A DNA stretch of 64,000 nt from positions 62,001 through 126,000 of the forward strand of contig JAIETF010000017.1 of assembly GCA_019745415.1 (NCBI GenBank), in the 5' to 3' direction. How positions within the stretch are numbered: position 1 is the stretch's first letter; each line of letters starts with the position of its first letter. The notes below the pieces were generated by a model. It did no database searches and had not been told where the DNA came from. It saw nothing but the letters and a program-made list of their open reading frames with translations. Shown here one piece after another: positions 19,315 through 27,717 of the stretch. Made by a program: the position numbers and the translations under genes. Origin of the DNA: Candidatus Obscuribacterales bacterium. Lineage in GTDB: Bacteria > Cyanobacteriota > Vampirovibrionia > Obscuribacterales > Obscuribacteraceae.

Positions 19315-20623
19315 AGGCAAAGGCAGAAAGACTGCCCATATGAAGCGAAGCAGGCAGGGGGCAATCCTGCCTCTGGCGCTTTTTCTAGTCTTTGTCGGTA
19401 TAGCCTTTGCCGCCTTGACTGTGGATGTCATGCGCAGTGCCTACAATGTGCAGATTCTCAAATTTGCCGGCAAAACCGCCGCACTTTCTGCTTATTCCAA
19501 TCAGATAAAGCTAGTCTCAGACCTATACGACGTCAATACTTGCAAAAACAATATTGCCGATGCCCTCAATGAAATCTCGGGGCAAGGCAATAATACAATC
19601 GCCTGGCATCAAGCCCTGTGCGGGCCCGACAACGGACAAAATAACGGCGGCAGTTCGGCGGTGCAGTTCAGCGCTGACAAAATTGAATTTCCTGAAAATC
19701 AGCAAGACTCAAATGAGTTCTTCTTGACCCTGAAAGTGAGAAGAGAAGGGGTGGACGCCTTGCGTCAATTCTTTATGCCGCTGGTTTTCGCTCTCAATAG
19801 TTCGGTAAATCCCAAAAGCGACGAATTTAGCCTGACCAATCCAATAATAGATGTAGAGGTGGCGGCGCAGCCGGCGACACGCGTAGGCGCAGGCGTAAGC
19901 CGTCTGGAAGCAGATCTTGAGAAGAGAAAATTGGCCGGCTTTGCCGCCCTGCCAATAGCCTTGAGCAATCTACAATATGCCGCCATCGCTCAGGCGCCGC
20001 CGGCCCTTGTGACGATTGAATTAGATAATATTGCCACCACACCGGCAGCCGGACACATAAAGGGAGCCTTGGTGAACTTGAGCGGGGGCACTAACAGCTA
20101 CTTTGGTGATGCCCAGGGCAATAAGGCAGTGAACGATGCCATTGCCAATCTAAAATATTTCATCAATGGTGATACCACGGCTACTCCACCAAAGGCTGTG
20201 GAAAGAGGCATGATCTTGTCTGCCATAGACCACGAGAGCGCCGCCTTCACAAGTCAGAAAGCCAATCTCACTACGATTGTCAATACACTCAATAGTCAGA
20301 AGTTTCTCTACATGTTTCCGGTCATCAAAGGCAACCCTGTGCCGGGCACCCGCGCCAGCCAGCATGAAGTGCTTGGCTTTGCTCTTTTCCAACTGCAGTC
20401 GATAGCCGTCGATCCGGCTGCCGGAACCGCCCTGGCATTGACTGTCAAGCCGGTCACGTCCATCGTCATGCCTAATGTCTGCCACTCGCCGCAGGCTTAT
20501 GACGGCACCGCCATAACTCAGGCGACAGCGCCTTTCACCACCCGAGTTTTGAGCGGCGAGCACAGCATGTCGCCCAAGAAAATCTCGATGGTCATGGCAC
20601 CATCATTGGTGAGGGCACGCTAA
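19292..20623 (+). CDS. TadG-like pilus-associated protein
   Basis: This 443-residue protein has, after a basic leader, RQGAILPLALFLVFVG and the following helix (about 20-48), the pattern of TadG-type proteins with an N-terminal membrane anchor. The long outer domain has no von Willebrand factor MIDAS motif that I can see. ATG 19292 overlaps the cpaB end by 23 bp; Met17 (19340) lies after the cpaB stop and is an equally possible start. The stop TAA shares its last A with the ATG of the next gene. Confidence 0.75.
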   Translation: MNFREHSRGKGRKTAHMKRSRQGAILPLALFLVFVGIAFAALTVDVMRSAYNVQILKFAGKTAALSAYSNQIKLVSDLYDVNTCKNNIADALNEISGQGNNTIAWHQALCGPDNGQNNGGSSAVQFSADKIEFPENQQDSNEFFLTLKVRREGVDALRQFFMPLVFALNSSVNPKSDEFSLTNPIIDVEVAAQPATRVGAGVSRLEADLEKRKLAGFAALPIALSNLQYAAIAQAPPALVTIELDNIATTPAAGHIKGALVNLSGGTNSYFGDAQGNKAVNDAIANLKYFINGDTTATPPKAVERGMILSAIDHESAAFTSQKANLTTIVNTLNSQKFLYMFPVIKGNPVPGTRASQHEVLGFALFQLQSIAVDPAAGTALALTVKPVTSIVMPNVCHSPQAYDGTAITQATAPFTTRVLSGEHSMSPKKISMVMAPSLVRAR

Positions 20624-21384
20624 TGCAAGTAAGCAACAGGCAAAAGAGCAATATGATCGGCGTTCTGGGAGTGAAAGGGGGCGTAGGCTCTTCCACTTTC
20701 GCCCTCAATTTAGCCAGCGCTCTCGCCCTTAATGAAAAGGTCAACTTGGTGGATGGTAATTTGCAACAGCCCGACCTGGCCACCTTGCTCAATGTCTCCC
20801 CGCGCTTCAATCTGCAAGACTTGAGCCCCCGACTGGATGGTCTCACTGAAGAAATGCTCGCCAGCATGTCTTTGCCCGAAAAAGATCTAGGCAACCTCAC
20901 CTTGATCACACCGCCGCTAATTCTCGACCAAGCCCTGACTATAGCCCCTTATGCTTTAGTCAATCTGCTGGCCGGGCTGAGACAACTAAACCATACTACC
21001 GTTATCGACTTGCCCAAAATAATGGACCAGACCCTGCTCGATCTGCTCGACAGCTTAAGTCATCTCTTCTTGATGATAGAGGCGACCGTGCCGGCTATCG
21101 CCGCGGCGGCACGCTGGCTGAAAGTTATCAACGACCTGGGATTTGCCGGTGAAGATCTCACCATTGTGCTCAATCGCGCCGGCGGCAAAAACAAAGAGAT
21201 AGAAGGGCAAATATTGCAAATGGTCAAAGACTTTAGATTATTGAAACTGGCCAACGACTTTAAAGAAGTAGAAAATGCCGCCGTAGTTGGACTGCCCCTG
21301 GTGCTCACGGCGCCCCGTTGCGCCTATAGCCGTTCGCTCAAAAATATAGTTACCTCAATCTCTCTTGAATACAGCAGGAGCTAG
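20623..21384 (+). CDS. CpaE/TadZ-like MinD-family ATPase
   Basis: This 253-residue protein is a ParA/MinD-type P-loop ATPase with KGGVGSST (about residues 15-22; the usual second-lysine position is Ser, as often in CpaE/TadZ), VNLVDGNLQQPD as switch I region and a central VIDLPKI strand. CpaE/TadZ proteins place the Tad machine at a cell pole or site. The receiver-like N-terminal domain of longer CpaE proteins is missing. Its ATG overlaps the previous stop (TAATG), which indicates translational coupling. Confidence 0.85.
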   Translation: MQVSNRQKSNMIGVLGVKGGVGSSTFALNLASALALNEKVNLVDGNLQQPDLATLLNVSPRFNLQDLSPRLDGLTEEMLASMSLPEKDLGNLTLITPPLILDQALTIAPYALVNLLAGLRQLNHTTVIDLPKIMDQTLLDLLDSLSHLFLMIEATVPAIAAAARWLKVINDLGFAGEDLTIVLNRAGGKNKEIEGQILQMVKDFRLLKLANDFKEVENAAVVGLPLVLTAPRCAYSRSLKNIVTSISLEYSRS

Positions 21385-21386
21385 AC

Positions 21387-22850
21387 ATGACCGATCTTAG
21401 ATCAATCATCAAAAGTAGAGCCTCCGAGCTGCAAGGACAAGGGAGCCAGAACAATGCCACCGGTTCTTCCTCAGCATCTTCTTCTCTTTCCGCGACTAGC
21501 CCGGCCGCCAAAGAAGCCAATGAGAAACGCCCTGGTCTTGGCTTGAGCTTGCGTCCGGCGCAAAACAAAGTGCAGATGGAACACCACGACTTGAAGATGC
21601 GCATTCACGAAAGACTGGTGGATAGCATCGATGTCAGCGTCTTGATGAAACTTTCACAAGACAGCGAGCTTGAAGGAGCGGTGCGCGAAACCATCAGAGT
21701 CTTGGTGGACGAAGAGAGACTGCCTCTATCAGCCGTAGAGAGAGATACACTGACTGAAGAAGTGCTCTATGAGACACTCGGTCTTGGCCCGCTCGAGCCT
21801 CTTTTGAGCGATGCCTCAATCAATGACATATTGGTGAACGGCAGCCAGAGCGTTTGGATCGATCAAGACGGCAAACTGGTGGAAACACCGATTAGATTTA
21901 AAGACGACAAACATCTGCTTCATATAATCAGCCGCATAGTTGCCCGCATCGGTCGCCGCATCGACGAAGCCTCTCCCATTGTGGACGCACGCCTGCCCGA
22001 CGGCTCCCGCGTCAACGCCATAATTCCGCCTTTGGCTCTAGATGGTCCGGTGCTATCGATTAGACGCTTTAGGCCAGTACCCTTTAACGTCGATGACCTA
22101 ATTGAAAAAGGTGCACTTTCGCAAGAAATGGCTGAATTTCTCAAGAAAGCTGTACAAGCCCGCCTGAACATTCTCATTTCGGGCGGTACTTCAGCAGGTA
22201 AAACCACCTTGCTCAATGTTATGTCATCGCATATTTCAGAAGCCGAACGTATAGTCACCATTGAAGATACCGCCGAGCTTAGGCTGCAACAAAGACATGT
22301 GATCAGACTGGAATCTCGCCCGGCTAATCTGGAAGGAGAAGGCGCGGTAAGACAAAGAGAACTGGTGAAAAATGCCCTGCGTATGAGACCGGACCGCATC
22401 ATAGTCGGCGAGGTACGCGGTGCTGAAGCTTTAGATATGCTGCAAGCCATGAATACCGGACACGAAGGTTCGCTCACCACGGTACACGCTAATACCGCCC
22501 GTGATGCCTTAGCCCGCATAGAAACTTTGGTTTTGCTGTCTGGCGTAGATTTATCGCAAAGATCTATTCGCGAACAAATCGGTGCCGCCTTTGACCTGGT
22601 GGTGCAAGTCAAACGTCTCTCTGACGGCAAGCGCCGAGTGGTAAGCATCTCTGAAATAACCGGTGTGCAAGAAGGGGTGATTGCCATGCAAGACCTCTAT
22701 GAGTTTAAGGCCACCTTGAAAGAAGGCGGCGAGTTGACAGGACGCCATCAGGCCTGCGGTATCAGACCGGCTAAGTCGCAACGCTTTCAAGAAATGGGCG
22801 TAGAGCTTCCCACCGAACTATTCCAAAATGTCGAGGCTAGCCAAGCATGA
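21387..22850 (+). CDS. tadA: Tad secretion ATPase TadA/CpaF
   Basis: This 487-residue protein is a GspE/VirB11-family ATPase. It has a low-complexity leader (about 1-45), an N-terminal domain with INDILVNG and the ATPase domain with Walker A SGGTSAGKTT (about 272-281), an Asp box IEDTAEL, Walker B IIVGEVRG and the His box TGHEGSLTTVHAN. It powers Flp pilus assembly from the cytoplasmic side. CAGGAG precedes ATG 21387. Its stop overlaps the tadB start (ATGA). Confidence 0.95.
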   Translation: MTDLRSIIKSRASELQGQGSQNNATGSSSASSSLSATSPAAKEANEKRPGLGLSLRPAQNKVQMEHHDLKMRIHERLVDSIDVSVLMKLSQDSELEGAVRETIRVLVDEERLPLSAVERDTLTEEVLYETLGLGPLEPLLSDASINDILVNGSQSVWIDQDGKLVETPIRFKDDKHLLHIISRIVARIGRRIDEASPIVDARLPDGSRVNAIIPPLALDGPVLSIRRFRPVPFNVDDLIEKGALSQEMAEFLKKAVQARLNILISGGTSAGKTTLLNVMSSHISEAERIVTIEDTAELRLQQRHVIRLESRPANLEGEGAVRQRELVKNALRMRPDRIIVGEVRGAEALDMLQAMNTGHEGSLTTVHANTARDALARIETLVLLSGVDLSQRSIREQIGAAFDLVVQVKRLSDGKRRVVSISEITGVQEGVIAMQDLYEFKATLKEGGELTGRHQACGIRPAKSQRFQEMGVELPTELFQNVEASQA

Positions 22851-23830
22851 ACCATACCCTCAGCATCGACCCGACCTATTTAGCTCTCACCCTACTTTTG
22901 ACTGTGATCACAGGCATTGTCTTGACCAGACTCTATAGCCGGCTGAGATGGAATCGACAAGTAAAAGAAAGGGTGCGAGAAGCGCTTTCACCGGCCCTTT
23001 CACCGTCCTTCAGGCAACCCTTGGGCGCCTCCGAACAGAAACTCTTGAAAGAAAGAGTGGAAGTGAGAAGTGCAATTTCAATAAAGGCGCCGACTTTCAT
23101 CAGCGAGCTCATGGCAATGAGCGGACTAACCATGGACGCCTCTGAGTTTACCGGCATAGTGCTTATTGCAGCCTGCTTGAGCCTGCTTGGCGCCAACTAT
23201 TTTGAAGCCCCTCTTTGGTTGACCTTACTTCTCCCCCTAGCGATTGTCGCCATACCGATTATCGTGCTCAAAATCAAAGCTCAGGCAGTAAGAAGAAAGT
23301 TTCAAGAACAACTGCCGGATGCCATCGATTTGATGGTCTCGGTGCTGCGCTCAGGGCACAGCCTACCCCAGGCGGTGAAGTCGATAGCCAGTGACTGCCC
23401 GGCGCCTCTTTCAGTCGAATTTGCCCACATAGATCAACGTATGAACCTCGGTCTGACACTTTCAGAAGCCCTGGCCTTTGTGCAGCAGCGTTATAAACTG
23501 ACCGAGTTGGATTTAATCGGCAGAGCGGTGACCATACAGGCTGAAGTAGGCGGCTCTTTGGCTGAACTATTGGACAAAACCAATGTCACTCTCAGAGGCA
23601 GATTGAAGCTGAAAAGACAAATCGGAGTGCTCACCACCCAAAGCCGACTAACCGGCTTTATAGTCGGTCTTTTGCCTATCTTTCTTGCCACTGCCCTTGA
23701 AGTCTTGAGTCCGGGCTATTTGAATCCACTCTTTACGAATGAAACAGGCAAGCTTCTTTTGATTCTAGCCATTGGCTTGCAATTCTTAGGTATGTTCCTG
23801 ATGAAGAAAATGACCGAGGTGAAAGCCTGA
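22847..23830 (+). CDS. tadB: Tad inner-membrane platform protein TadB
   Basis: This 327-residue protein has an N-terminal membrane helix (about 10-28), a central pair of helices (about 103-142), the T2SSF domain with LPDAIDLMVSVLRSGHSL and a C-terminal helix pair (about 272-322). With TadC it forms the inner-membrane platform on which TadA acts. It overlaps tadA by 4 bp and tadC by 1 bp, so the three are translationally coupled. Confidence 0.92.
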   Translation: MNHTLSIDPTYLALTLLLTVITGIVLTRLYSRLRWNRQVKERVREALSPALSPSFRQPLGASEQKLLKERVEVRSAISIKAPTFISELMAMSGLTMDASEFTGIVLIAACLSLLGANYFEAPLWLTLLLPLAIVAIPIIVLKIKAQAVRRKFQEQLPDAIDLMVSVLRSGHSLPQAVKSIASDCPAPLSVEFAHIDQRMNLGLTLSEALAFVQQRYKLTELDLIGRAVTIQAEVGGSLAELLDKTNVTLRGRLKLKRQIGVLTTQSRLTGFIVGLLPIFLATALEVLSPGYLNPLFTNETGKLLLILAIGLQFLGMFLMKKMTEVKA

Positions 23831-24732
23831 TGCCTGAATATCTTAGCCAATATCCTGAGCTGTTTGGTTTTGCCGCCGTCGCCTTTGTACTTGCCGTCAT
23901 GCAATGGCGCCGCAAAACTCAGTCGGCAGGCAATGGCGAATCTTTCAGCAGCAGCCTGTTCGGTAATGGTCCCCTTTATTTGCCGGTCTATTTGACCAAT
24001 CCGGCTACTGAAATTCTCAAACCCTTTCCTGCCTATCTAGAAAAACTGCAGACCAAACTTAATTACTGCGGATTCCGGGGCAATACTCAATTGGCTTTTC
24101 TAGCCTCAGCCAAACTTTATCCAGCCTTGCTTTCCACCATTCTCTGGGCTTTCGTCAATCAACCTCTAATTGTTTTGGCTACAGCCATCTTTCTTTTCTT
24201 TGCACCAGATTTGGTGATCACCGTTTTGGCCGGTAGACGCAAAACTGCTATCAGAGAAGCCCTGCCGGAACTGCTCGACCTGATGGTGCTCTGCGTAGAT
24301 GCCGGGCTCGGTTTAGACGCCACCTTGACCCGCGTCGCCCAAGAAAAGCAAGATAGAAAAGATAGTCGCCGACGCTCGCCGCTAGCGGAAGAGCTATTGA
24401 CTCTCAACCGTGATATCTTGCTGGGTATGAGCAGGGAACGAGCCTTTCAGGAACTCTACAAGCGCACTGGCGTAGAAGAGCTAGGCGCCTTTGCCGGAGC
24501 GCTCAACCAAGCTAATCAACTGGGTTTGAGCATCTCAAAGACCCTGCGCAACCAATCTGAATATCTGCGTACTAAACTTAGTCAAAAAGCAGAAGAAAAG
24601 GCAGCCAGATTACCAATCTATATGGCTTTTCCCCTTTGGTTCTGCATTATGCCCGCCCTTATGGTGCTGGTGCTGGCGCCTTCGCTCCTCATCTTCTTCC
24701 AGCATGTACAGCCCGGGGGCATTCTGCCCTAG
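23830..24732 (+). CDS. tadC: Tad inner-membrane platform protein TadC
   Basis: This 300-residue protein is TadB-like, with an N-terminal helix (about 10-25), a helix pair at about 95-137, the T2SSF motif REALPELLDLMVLCVDAGLG and a C-terminal helix pair (about 258-292). It is the last gene of the Tad run. Its stop lies 1 bp from the end of a convergent gene, leaving no room for a dedicated terminator. Confidence 0.92.
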   Translation: MPEYLSQYPELFGFAAVAFVLAVMQWRRKTQSAGNGESFSSSLFGNGPLYLPVYLTNPATEILKPFPAYLEKLQTKLNYCGFRGNTQLAFLASAKLYPALLSTILWAFVNQPLIVLATAIFLFFAPDLVITVLAGRRKTAIREALPELLDLMVLCVDAGLGLDATLTRVAQEKQDRKDSRRRSPLAEELLTLNRDILLGMSRERAFQELYKRTGVEELGAFAGALNQANQLGLSISKTLRNQSEYLRTKLSQKAEEKAARLPIYMAFPLWFCIMPALMVLVLAPSLLIFFQHVQPGGILP

Positions 24733-24733
24733 A

Positions 24734-25138
24734 TTATTGAGAGGGCTCCGCCAGCTCTGTTGAAAAATTGCTTTTAGGCACCCAATATCTTTTCGACGGT
24801 CTCAAATCACAGGGCGGCAATCTGTCTCTGCCAAGATTCCTTCCTTCTACTGGAGTCGCTTCTAGGTCCTGAGTTTTCGAAGGGTCTCGATCCGTCATAT
24901 AAGTAGATTCTGCTTCTTTTCTTTGGACTTTCTCAGAGTTCTGGGCTCTCTTAGAGTTCTGTCTTTTCTTAGAGTTCTGTCTTTTCTTAGAGCTCTGAGC
25001 TTTCTTTGAACGCTTAGAAGTATCATCTGTTTTCTCAATAGAGCCTGTCGCTTCTTTCGAACAAGCAAAGTCGGCCCAAGCTTGACTAAATAGACAAGCC
25101 AACATGAGTCCCGCCCCAAACAGAACAACTCTCTTCAT
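24734..25138 (-). CDS. Small secreted Lys/Ser-rich repeat protein
   Basis: This 134-residue protein has a signal peptide (residues 1-22, ending in SQAWA). Then comes a basic stretch (about 43-72) of repeated KKRQNSK/KRAQNSE-type hexapeptides, encoded by 18-bp tandem repeats near 24945-25005, and a tail containing SKRYWVPKS. Two Cys are present (ACSKE, PPCDLR). The basic repeats could bind nucleic acid, polysaccharide or cell wall; no family is recognised. It lies 22 bp after the MurT-like gene on the same strand, with its own ATG at 25138. Confidence 0.7.
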   Translation of the reverse strand: MKRVVLFGAGLMLACLFSQAWADFACSKEATGSIEKTDDTSKRSKKAQSSKKRQNSKKRQNSKRAQNSEKVQRKEAESTYMTDRDPSKTQDLEATPVEGRNLGRDRLPPCDLRPSKRYWVPKSNFSTELAEPSQ

Positions 25139-25160
25139 ATTTTGATTCTAGCAGCTGAAT

Positions 25161-26585
25161 CTAAGTACAAGACATGGAAACGCCCATAGACTTGAGCAGT
25201 TTCTGCAAATCAAGCAAACATGTATAAGTGGGCATAAGCCAGAGAGTCTCACCCTCTTGCAATTCATTTAAAGACAATTCCAAAGCTTCTTGCAGTTTCG
25301 GCACGCAGACAATCTTATCGCCGGCATAACCGGCATACTTCATCCGCACCGCCATGTCTTCGGCCCGCTGCCCCGACACAACCAGATTGGTCTGGGCGGC
25401 GGAAGCCTTGGCCAATTGCTCGAAGTCGGCGTCCCAGAGCCAGGAAACATCTCTACCATCAGCAAGATTATCATTGATGGCGATGAGCAGGCGGGCTTTA
25501 TCATCTTTCACACAAGAACTAACAGCCTGAGTAGCACCGGCCGGATTTTTGATAAGCTGCACAATCACAGGCTTGCCGTCTATGACAAGCTTCTCTGAAC
25601 GCCCGAAGAGTGTGTTGTATTCTTTGAGACCATAGCGTATGGCCTGGTTGCTTACCCCCATATAGTGAGCAGCAGTAGCCGCAGCCAAAGCATTATAGAC
25701 ATTGAATAGACCGGGCAAGGGCAAGACACAGTCTTCTTCAGTATTTCCTATTTGTAGCTTGAAGCGCGAACTGGTGGCAAAGACTTCCACATCTTTGGCA
25801 ATGATATTTGGTTTTGGTCTGGAATTTTCACATGAGGGACAGTACCAATGCCCCAGCTGACCATAAAAAACATTATGAAAAGCCACTTCGGCGCCGCACT
25901 TGGAACAATAGGCAAGTTCTTGATTTTGACTGGAAACAGTGGCTTCCTTCACCGACTCGATGCCGTAAAAGAACCTTGACTCATCTGGCACAAGTTGGCT
26001 GACATTAGGGTCATCGGCATTGAGTATGGCGCGACTATGGTTTTTGACGATGCCGCTTGAAATGAGTTTGGCTGTTGTATCTAATTCACCGAAACGATCA
26101 AGTTGGTCTCTAAAAAGATTAGTGACAAGCACTGTCTCTATCTTCACTTCACGCGCCACCACCGGCAGTGCGGCTTCATCGATTTCAAACAAACAAAGGT
26201 CGGCTTTGATACCGCTTGCCCAGTTGGCAGACTCAACCAAAGAAGCCGTAATTCCAGTGACCAAATTGGCCCCTTGTCGGTTGTGGGCAAAAGTAAAACC
26301 AGCTACTCTGAGAATCTCGGACAAGATACCACTGGTAGTGCTCTTGCCATTGGTGCCGGTGACGGCGACGACACCTTTCTTGGTCTGCGCCGAAAGATTG
26401 CTCAAGACAGTAGGGGATAATTTGCGAGCTATGCGTCCAGGCAAATTAGAGCCCAAGCCCAGGCCAAGCTTTCTGATTGTGCCGGCAGCTAGTTGAGCGA
26501 CAAGCACAGCCGCCTTATCTGAGACAGTCAGAGTCTTTTCTTTATATTCAGTTTCACCCGGCTCAGTGTGGTTTGTTTCGACCAT
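25161..26585 (-). CDS. murT: MurT-like Mur ligase
   Basis: The start is taken at ATG 26585, which gives 474 residues and begins one base after the nadK stop; a longer reading would overlap nadK by 89 bp. The Mur ligase central domain has the ATP motif VTGTNGKSTTSG, and a four-cysteine zinc ribbon (YCSKCG and YCPSCE) interrupts it. The C-terminal domain is of the DUF1727 type. In Gram-positive bacteria MurT works with GatD to amidate the D-Glu of lipid II. No gatD is visible here, so the partner is either elsewhere or absent. Confidence 0.85.
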   Translation of the reverse strand: MVETNHTEPGETEYKEKTLTVSDKAAVLVAQLAAGTIRKLGLGLGSNLPGRIARKLSPTVLSNLSAQTKKGVVAVTGTNGKSTTSGILSEILRVAGFTFAHNRQGANLVTGITASLVESANWASGIKADLCLFEIDEAALPVVAREVKIETVLVTNLFRDQLDRFGELDTTAKLISSGIVKNHSRAILNADDPNVSQLVPDESRFFYGIESVKEATVSSQNQELAYCSKCGAEVAFHNVFYGQLGHWYCPSCENSRPKPNIIAKDVEVFATSSRFKLQIGNTEEDCVLPLPGLFNVYNALAAATAAHYMGVSNQAIRYGLKEYNTLFGRSEKLVIDGKPVIVQLIKNPAGATQAVSSCVKDDKARLLIAINDNLADGRDVSWLWDADFEQLAKASAAQTNLVVSGQRAEDMAVRMKYAGYAGDKIVCVPKLQEALELSLNELQEGETLWLMPTYTCLLDLQKLLKSMGVSMSCT

Positions 26586-26586
26586 T

Positions 26587-27531
26587 TCAGCGGTTTTCTC
26601 CCAGACAAGATGTCGACTCGGCTTTTGTCTCGACTCTAGTGAAAATATCGTTGACGTTTCTATCGATGAAAGCACGCAAACTATAGGGGCTGGCTTTGAT
26701 AGTCAACTCTTCGCCCAGGCTCAGTGGATATATTATGTGAGGCCCATCGATATAGACTTCGCCGGTGCGCATCATCGACTTTACTTTCATCTGTTTGGCT
26801 TGATCAAGCATGCCGTTCAATAAAACAAAGTTTTCACCCGGTCTTGTATAGGGTTCGCGGACAAGATATTCAAAGCTGCGACAATCAATGGGGTTGACCT
26901 GACCGCCGGCTGAACGCATCGAGCCGGTTGAACCAGCCGGCGTACTCACCCAAATGCCGGAAGATCTTTGTTCTTCTTGCCTTCCGTCTACATTAATAAA
27001 ATAACGACTGGTGGCCGCCGGAGAACTGTGGGCAATCAAGACTTCATTCAAAGCCAGCTCTTGGATGACCACTCCATCTATAGAAAGTTCGAGGCGCAGT
27101 ATATCTATTGGATGCAGCCTTTCGTCGATAATCCCTTCCAGGCAGTCTTGAAAGTTGTCCTTATTGGCAAGACAGAAATGCCCGAAACTGGAAGAGCAAG
27201 AGGAGTTGACGCCTAGAATAGGAACGTTGCGCAGAGCATGGGAAGCATCAAGGAAGGTGCCATCGCCCCCCACCGATATCATCAAATCGATATCTTCGAC
27301 GATGCCGGGCACCTGCGAGCGCCAGAGCGACTGGAAACCAATTCCCAGACGACGCAACTCAGACTCAACCAACTCCAGGGTTTCCACATGCTCTTCATGG
27401 GCCAGTCGAACCCGTGAAACAACATCCGAGCCGCTTTCCATGAGCTTGAGAAAACGCGCTTCTTTATGTTCCTGCGCCTGAATTTGATAAGTTGACTTCT
27501 TGTGAACGACAAGAACTTTTTCAAGCTTCAA
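26587..27531 (-). CDS. nadK: NAD kinase
   Basis: This 314-residue protein has the NAD kinase core with SVGGDGTFLDAS (about 85-96), the NE-like region LALNEVLIAH and the STPAGSTGSMRSAGG segment that corresponds to the TPTGSTAY motif. It phosphorylates NAD to NADP. The start is TTG at 27531 and the upstream SD is weak. It is probably co-transcribed with the MurT-like gene. Gly-rich and acidic active-site residues look intact. Confidence 0.94.
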   Translation of the reverse strand: MKLEKVLVVHKKSTYQIQAQEHKEARFLKLMESGSDVVSRVRLAHEEHVETLELVESELRRLGIGFQSLWRSQVPGIVEDIDLMISVGGDGTFLDASHALRNVPILGVNSSCSSSFGHFCLANKDNFQDCLEGIIDERLHPIDILRLELSIDGVVIQELALNEVLIAHSSPAATSRYFINVDGRQEEQRSSGIWVSTPAGSTGSMRSAGGQVNPIDCRSFEYLVREPYTRPGENFVLLNGMLDQAKQMKVKSMMRTGEVYIDGPHIIYPLSLGEELTIKASPYSLRAFIDRNVNDIFTRVETKAESTSCLGENR

Positions 27532-27640
27532 ATCTGATTACACCAAACTAAGCTAGAGCTTACGAATGGCTCAGATTAGCAGATTTATAGCCTTCATTAC
27601 AAGCTTATGTAGCTATCAAATAACAAGGCTGGAAATAAGA

Positions 27641-27646
27641 TATAAT
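27641..27646 (+). promoter_or_regulatory. -10 element upstream of alaS
   Basis: A perfect TATAAT lies 71 bp before the alaS ATG, in the gap separating it from divergent nadK. No convincing -35 is seen 16-18 bp upstream. The roughly 65-nt leader holds no T-box or riboswitch pattern that I can recognise. Confidence 0.4.
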
Positions 27647-27717
27647 CAGCCTCTGTCTGTTTTAGCCTGGTTGCGGCATTTGCTGCACCCGAGCCGACCT
27701 TTTGCAATGGAGGAGCT

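Noticed and set aside
26586..26675. Longer N-terminus for the MurT-like gene
   Set aside because: It would overlap nadK by 89 bp and has no family similarity; the ATG at 26585, one base after the nadK stop, fits better.
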